From positions 1 through 54,181 of the forward strand of contig JAHEYT010000054.1 of the NCBI GenBank assembly GCA_023251455.1: a stretch of DNA of 54,181 nucleotides, read 5' to 3'. Shown piece after piece: positions 49,761 through 54,181 of the stretch. Made by a program: the position numbers and the translations under genes. The stretch is from Bacteroidota bacterium. Lineage in GTDB: Bacteria; Bacteroidota; Bacteroidia; Bacteroidales; Prolixibacteraceae. The notes under the pieces were generated by a model. That model worked only from the letters and a program-made list of their open reading frames with translations. It had not been told where the DNA came from and ran no database searches. Every line of letters begins with the position of its first letter. Within the stretch, counting starts at the first letter, position 1.

Positions 49761-52238
49761 ATGGAAAAGTTGTTGGATGATATTTTACCCATTATGGGCA
49801 TAGAGCATGATTGTATTTTATCCGGGCAGGGCGATGTGACCATCGTATTTAGGGCTGAGCTGCCTGAGATATTCACCTTATCTGATCAGGAATATGAAGC
49901 TTTTCACCAGACCTGGGTGAAGGCCATTAAAATACTGCCCAGATTCAGCGTGTTTCATAAACAGGACTGGTTTATTGACAGGACACATCATCCTGATTTT
50001 TCAAAAGAGGACACCAGTTTCCTGACTCGAAGCAGTGAACGGTTTTTCAATGAGCGTCCATTTCTGGAACATACCTGTTACATCCTTCTGACAAAAAAAC
50101 CGGCAGGCAGAAAACCATCCAGTTCTATGTTCTCGAACTTGTTGCGCAAATCCATTGTGCCGGAAGAAACATTGAAACCTCAGCTACTACAAGATTTTCT
50201 GGACAGTGCTGGGCAATTTAAACGCATACTGGAAGACAGTGGATTTGTTAGGTTGACTCGTCTAAAAGAGGCCGATCTGATGAGCCAAAGCCGAAAGGCT
50301 GGGCTGATTGAACGTTACTGTCATCTGCATGAAAAAAATTCTGCTACAATTTTTAAGGATATGGAACTGGGTGGAGACATACGCATCGGTGAACAACATT
50401 GCCAATTATATACGCTGGGTGATGCTGCTGACCTGCCAGCCCTCTGCGGTTCGCGCATCAATTACGACTGCTACTCTACCGACAAGACCAAGTTCAGTAT
50501 CGGCTTTGCCAGTACTTTGGGGCAACTGCTTTCCTGCAACCACATCTACAACCAGTATATCTTTCTGGAGGATGCACAACAGACCTTGCACAAACTCGAA
50601 AGCAAACGACTTCGGTTACAATCTCTTTCTGCTTACAGCCGGGAGAATATGATAGCACGTGATTCAACGAATGATTTTCTCAATGAAGCCATCAGTCAGC
50701 AACGCCTGCCTGTCAAATCACACTTTAATGTGCTGGTATGGACCGAAGATAAAGGAGAATTGAAAGACTTAAAAAATAAGGTGTCCTCTGCACTGGCGCA
50801 AATGGATGCGGCGGCCAAACAGGAAACCACCGGGGCCGCGCAGATCTTTTGGGCAGGTATCCCAGGCAATGCAGCTGATTTCCCGATGAATGACACCTTT
50901 GATACGTTTGCTGAGCAAGCCACCTGTTTTCTGAACATGGAAACAGGCTATCGTTCTTCGCTCAGCCCGGTGGGCATCCGGATGGGCGACCGCCTGACCG
51001 GGAATCCGGTGCATGTAGACATCAGCGATGAGCCGATGAAAATGGGTATCTGCACCAACCGCAATAAATTCATTCTTGGGCCAAGTGGTAGCGGTAAGTC
51101 TTTTTTCACCAACCACATGGTGCGTAGCTATTACGAACAGGGTACACATATCGTACTGGTTGATGTTGGGCATAGCTATAAGGGTCTATGCGATATGGTG
51201 AACGGGTATTACTTTACCTACACCGAAGAAAAGCCCATCCGCTTCAACCCGTTTTTTATTGGAGAAGGAGATTCGCTGGATACAGAAAAAAAAGAAAGCA
51301 TCAAAACCATGCTGCTGGCACTTTGGAAAAAAGACAATGAAGAATTTAAACGGAGCGAATATGTAGCCTTATCCAATGCCATCAGCGGGTACTTTAATTA
51401 CCTTGACACTCATTCTGAGCTGTTCCCCTGTTTTGACACCTTTTATGATTTCCTAAAAGAGGTATATGTAAGCGTGCTGGAGTCCGACAATGTGAAGGAT
51501 AGTGATTTTGATGTCAACAACTTTCTGTATGTACTTCGACCCTACTACAAAGGCGGTGAATTTGATTACCTGCTCAACGCAAAGGAAAACTTGGACCTGT
51601 TACAGGAAAGGTTCATTGTCTTTGAGCTGGATAATATCAAAAATCACCCCATTTTATTCCCGGTAGTGACTATCATCATCATGGAGGTTTTCATCAATAA
51701 GATGCGGAAAATGAAGGGAATCCGGAAAATGATTTTAATAGAAGAGGCCTGGAAAGCGCTGATGAAAGAGGGCTTTGCGGAATACATCAAATACCTGTTC
51801 AAAACAGTGCGTAAGTTCTTCGGGGAGGCCATTGTCGTCACGCAGGAAGTGGAAGACATCATCTCTTCACCCGTGGTCAAGCAGGCCATCATCAATAACA
51901 GCGACTGTAAGATACTTCTTGATCAGTCAAAATACCAGAACAAATTTGACCAAATACAGGAGTTGCTGGGGCTTACTGAGAAAGAAAAGGCACTGGTACT
52001 ATCTGTCAACAAGGCCAATGACCCCTCTAAAAAATACAAGGAGGTATTTATCTCGCTTGGCGGAATGTTGTCGAAAGTGTACCGTACGGAAGTGAGCCTA
52101 GAGGAATACCTTGCCTATACGACTGAAGAAACGGAAAAAGTAAAAGTGCAGGCGTATGCCGCAAGGTTTGGTGGTGACATACAAAAAGGTATCGCTGCAT
52201 TGGCTAATGACATGAAAAGTAATAACCCTAAAAAATAA
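49761..52238 (+). CDS. traG: TraG, VirB4-like conjugation ATPase
   Basis: The protein has 825 residues, the usual size. Walker A is GPSGSGKS at 440-447, preceded by GICTNRNKFIL. Walker B is in MILIEEAWKAL (near 660). The segments TVRKFFGEAIVVTQEVEDI and NNSDCKILLDQSKYQN are typical of VirB4/TraG of Bacteroides CTns. It powers assembly and substrate transfer of the type IV secretion system at the inner membrane. It lies 51 bases after traF. Confidence 0.95.
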   Translation: MEKLLDDILPIMGIEHDCILSGQGDVTIVFRAELPEIFTLSDQEYEAFHQTWVKAIKILPRFSVFHKQDWFIDRTHHPDFSKEDTSFLTRSSERFFNERPFLEHTCYILLTKKPAGRKPSSSMFSNLLRKSIVPEETLKPQLLQDFLDSAGQFKRILEDSGFVRLTRLKEADLMSQSRKAGLIERYCHLHEKNSATIFKDMELGGDIRIGEQHCQLYTLGDAADLPALCGSRINYDCYSTDKTKFSIGFASTLGQLLSCNHIYNQYIFLEDAQQTLHKLESKRLRLQSLSAYSRENMIARDSTNDFLNEAISQQRLPVKSHFNVLVWTEDKGELKDLKNKVSSALAQMDAAAKQETTGAAQIFWAGIPGNAADFPMNDTFDTFAEQATCFLNMETGYRSSLSPVGIRMGDRLTGNPVHVDISDEPMKMGICTNRNKFILGPSGSGKSFFTNHMVRSYYEQGTHIVLVDVGHSYKGLCDMVNGYYFTYTEEKPIRFNPFFIGEGDSLDTEKKESIKTMLLALWKKDNEEFKRSEYVALSNAISGYFNYLDTHSELFPCFDTFYDFLKEVYVSVLESDNVKDSDFDVNNFLYVLRPYYKGGEFDYLLNAKENLDLLQERFIVFELDNIKNHPILFPVVTIIIMEVFINKMRKMKGIRKMILIEEAWKALMKEGFAEYIKYLFKTVRKFFGEAIVVTQEVEDIISSPVVKQAIINNSDCKILLDQSKYQNKFDQIQELLGLTEKEKALVLSVNKANDPSKKYKEVFISLGGMLSKVYRTEVSLEEYLAYTTEETEKVKVQAYAARFGGDIQKGIAALANDMKSNNPKK

Positions 52239-52243
52239 AGCTT

Positions 52244-52936
52244 ATGAAACGGTATATCAGAATCATAGCGATTGTATTGTGCTGTTCCCTGACCGTATTG
52301 CCTGCAAGCCAGTCAAATGCTACACCGGCAGCCATCCTGGAAATTATCAAAGCCGGTGTTAAAAAGGTCATCAAAGCGGTTGACCTGAAAATACAGCGGT
52401 TACAGAACAAAACCATCTGGCTGCAAAACGCCCAGAAGACCTTGGAGAATACCCTTTCCAAACTGAAACTGGATGAGATCTCAGACTGGACCGAGCGGCA
52501 GAAAACCTTATATAAAGACTACTTCGAAGAACTGGCAAAAGTAAAATCCATCATCTCCTATTACCAGCGCATCCGTGTGATTTCCCAAAAACAGGTAAGG
52601 CTGATTGAGGAATACCAACGGGCATGGAACCTATTCAAACAGGACAAATATTTTACTTCGGATGAATTGGGTTACATGGCAAAAGTATATTCGGGTATAC
52701 TGGATGAGAGTGCCAAAAATCTCGACCAGATTTCCCTGATCATCAAGTCGTTTACCACGACAATGAGCGATGCCAAAAGACTTGAAATTATCAATGCCGC
52801 AGCCGACGATGTAGATGCCAATTATTACGACCTGACCCGGTTTAACAAACAAAACATGATGCTCAGCCTGCAACGGGCAAAGGAAAATAATGATGTGGAC
52901 GTAGTGAAAAAGTTATACGGATTACCAACCAATTAA
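52244..52936 (+). CDS. Secreted helical conjugation protein, paralogue 1
   Basis: The protein has 230 residues with a signal peptide (VLCCSLTVLPASQSNA). The mature protein is almost all helix, with a coiled-coil first half (AVDLKIQRLQNKTIWLQNAQKTLENTL). The second half shares SDELGYMAKVYSGIL...RFNKQNMMLSLQRAK with the next two genes. Such proteins come after traG in Bacteroidetes elements and are often named TraI-like (DUF4141-like) or TerB-like; a periplasmic VirB5-like role is probable. It starts 5 bases after traG. Confidence 0.75.
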   Translation: MKRYIRIIAIVLCCSLTVLPASQSNATPAAILEIIKAGVKKVIKAVDLKIQRLQNKTIWLQNAQKTLENTLSKLKLDEISDWTERQKTLYKDYFEELAKVKSIISYYQRIRVISQKQVRLIEEYQRAWNLFKQDKYFTSDELGYMAKVYSGILDESAKNLDQISLIIKSFTTTMSDAKRLEIINAAADDVDANYYDLTRFNKQNMMLSLQRAKENNDVDVVKKLYGLPTN

Positions 52937-52945
52937 ATAGAGACC

Positions 52946-53593
52946 ATGAAAAAATTAATGATTCTATTCTTGTTTGGAATGTTTGCGACAACAACGCAGG
53001 CACAGACTTTTGCCGAATGGTTCCGGCAAAAAAAGACACAAAAGCAGTACCTAATTCAACAAATTGCGGCCTTGCAGGTGTATATCGGTTATGCGCAAAA
53101 GGGTTATTCCATTGCAAAAGAGGGATTGAATACTATTGGAGAGCTTAAGCGAGGGGAGTTTAACCTGCATACCGATTATTTTAATTCCCTGAAAAGCGTC
53201 AACCCGAAAATAAAACAATATGCGAAAGTGGCCGATATCATGGCTATGCAGGTAACAATTATACAAGGGTATAGCAAAACCCGCCGTCAGGTGCGGAAAA
53301 GCGGTGTATTCAACGGGGAGGAACTCGATTATATCATGCGGGTGTTGGGCAGGCTGCTGGATGACTGTGAAAATACCCTGAATGAACTGATCGCGGCGAC
53401 CACTGATGGCAATCTGGAAATGAAAGACGATGAGCGGCTGGAACGGATTGACATTCTTTATCAGGATATGACGGATAAATACACCTTCTCCCGGAGTTTC
53501 AACAAAGAAACGATGGTACTGGCCGCATCGAGAATAAAGGAAAACAATGATGTACAAACCAGCCGTGCCTTGTACGGCATCAAACAAAACTGA
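52946..53593 (+). CDS. Secreted helical conjugation protein, paralogue 2
   Basis: The protein has 215 residues with a signal peptide (MKKLMILFLFGMFATTTQAQ). The mature part, FAEWFRQKKTQKQYLIQQIAAL, leads into helices with GEELDYIMRVLGRLLDD and DERLERIDILYQDM. The end SFNKETMVLAASRIKENNDV matches paralogues 1 and 3. It starts 9 bases after paralogue 1. It is probably a periplasmic part of the mating apparatus. The name tellurite resistance protein used for relatives is likely only a fold name. Confidence 0.75.
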   Translation: MKKLMILFLFGMFATTTQAQTFAEWFRQKKTQKQYLIQQIAALQVYIGYAQKGYSIAKEGLNTIGELKRGEFNLHTDYFNSLKSVNPKIKQYAKVADIMAMQVTIIQGYSKTRRQVRKSGVFNGEELDYIMRVLGRLLDDCENTLNELIAATTDGNLEMKDDERLERIDILYQDMTDKYTFSRSFNKETMVLAASRIKENNDVQTSRALYGIKQN

Positions 53594-53595
53594 TC

Positions 53596-54181
53596 GTGAA
53601 AAAGCTAATCATCATTTTAGGAATTGTATTATTCACTTTCCCAATCGCGAACAAAGCCTTGGCACAGAAAGATGAAATCGCCCAACTTTTACTTAACGTG
53701 GAAAAACTGGCACAATTCAAACAGATTTTGTCGGACATGAAAAAAGGATATAAAATCCTGAATGGTGGCTACAATACCATCAAGGATTTGTCAGAGGGCA
53801 ATTTTAGTCTGCATAAAACCTTTCTTGACGCATTGATGGAAGTAAGCCCGACTGTGAAGAATTATAAACGGGTGGCCGATATTATCAATTATCAGGTCAT
53901 TTTGGTAAAAGAATACAAATCATCCTTCAACCGGTTTAAACGAGACAATAATTTCAACCAGCAAGAACTGGCCTACCTCGGCAGGGTGTATGAAAACCTG
54001 TTTAAGCAAAGCCTGAATAACCTGGACGACCTGGTTACCATCATCACCGCAAACAAACTTCGGATGAGTGACGATGAACGATTAAAGGCGATTGACAAAA
54101 TATTTGACGATATGCAGGATAAGCTGCTTTTCCTGCGGCATTTCAACAACAATACCACTGTACTGGCCGTGCAGCGTGCAA
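53596..54181 (+). CDS. Secreted helical conjugation protein, paralogue 3 (cut by the right edge)
   Basis: The start is GTG 53596, 2 bases after the previous stop; the frame is open to the end of the window (195 residues). It has a signal peptide (VKKLIIILGIVLFTFPIANKALA, approximately). The mature part has QQELAYLGRVYENLFKQ, DDERLKAIDKIFDDM and HFNNNTTVLAVQRA, aligned with paralogue 2 over most of its length. Tight spacing shows that the three genes are translated from one message. Confidence 0.78.
   Translation, partial: MKKLIIILGIVLFTFPIANKALAQKDEIAQLLLNVEKLAQFKQILSDMKKGYKILNGGYNTIKDLSEGNFSLHKTFLDALMEVSPTVKNYKRVADIINYQVILVKEYKSSFNRFKRDNNFNQQELAYLGRVYENLFKQSLNNLDDLVTIITANKLRMSDDERLKAIDKIFDDMQDKLLFLRHFNNNTTVLAVQRA

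Larger units (their letters stand above)
18300..54181. mobile_element. Integrative conjugative element of the Bacteroidetes CTn type (incomplete)
   Basis: The left boundary is approximate: it lies in the 18171-18454 gap between the PUL sigma gene and the coupling-protein gene. No direct-repeat att core could be recognised. The right end and integrase are outside the window. Support comes from a complete mobilisation set (18455-22155), primase and accessory leading-region genes (22.3-29.1 kb), a defence cargo (29.5-42.9 kb) and a tra operon with TraE, TraF and TraG (48.8 kb onward). The tra genes run rightward and all genes between 18.4 and 42.9 kb except one run leftward. Confidence 0.88.

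Overview
The window is from a member of the Bacteroidota. It encodes SusC/SusD outer-membrane proteins, a FecR-type anti-sigma factor with an ECF sigma factor, Bacteroidetes-type promoters (TAnnTTTG), almost no Shine-Dalgarno sites, moderate-to-low GC content, and a conjugative element of the Bacteroides CTn type. The genus cannot be fixed from sequence alone. A plant- or algal-polysaccharide degrader, for example of the Marinilabiliales/Prolixibacteraceae type, would fit, but that is inference.

Region 1 (1-18170, all on the minus strand) is a polysaccharide utilisation locus. Read in transcription order (right to left) it holds an ECF sigma factor, FecR anti-sigma, a terminator/attenuator hairpin, SusC, SusD, a parallel beta-helix lipoprotein, an alpha/beta-hydrolase esterase lipoprotein, GH78, GH42 and GH2 enzymes, a broken aldose-epimerase-like gene and the start of an MFS sugar permease. 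The enzymes suggest a rhamnose- and galactose-containing, probably acylated, glycan.

Region 2 (about 18.3 kb to the right edge) is most of an integrated conjugative element. Its left part is the mobilisation module: coupling protein, relaxase, ribbon-helix-helix accessory protein and a candidate oriT hairpin near 22.2 kb. To the right, 22.3-29.4 kb is what should be the leading region, which enters the recipient first. It has a primase, a RadC-like protein, an acidic protein, J-domain and zinc-ribbon proteins, a small protein with an SSB-like tail, HU and a DUF6573 protein, nearly all transcribed towards oriT. These genes are separated by a striking family of structured repeats. Each repeat copy has a short leader module placed 8-9 nt before a start codon. 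The long copies also carry a ~250-nt imperfect hairpin whose right arm holds a promoter-like TTG-N20-TAnCTTTG sequence. The strand and polarity fit single-stranded-DNA promoters (Frpo-like) that would fire on the incoming T-strand. This is the most novel feature of the window.

Region 3 (29.5-42.9 kb, minus strand) is a defence cargo. It has an AbiE toxin-antitoxin pair and a type I restriction-modification locus (WYL regulator, hsdM, hsdS, hsdR). A three-gene operon is inserted between hsdS and hsdR: an MBL-fold hydrolase, a fused E2-like/E1/JAB ubiquitin-like conjugation protein and a small membrane protein. A ~90-nt structured RNA gene lies opposite, between hsdS and that operon.

Region 4 (43.3-54.2 kb, plus strand) holds a GNAT acetyltransferase, a one-piece hybrid sensor kinase with a LuxR output, a regulator-like protein and a lipoprotein. 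After these the tra operon begins: a membrane protein, TraE, TraF, the VirB4-like TraG ATPase and three tandem secreted helical paralogues, the last cut by the window edge. No integrase or second element end is inside the window.
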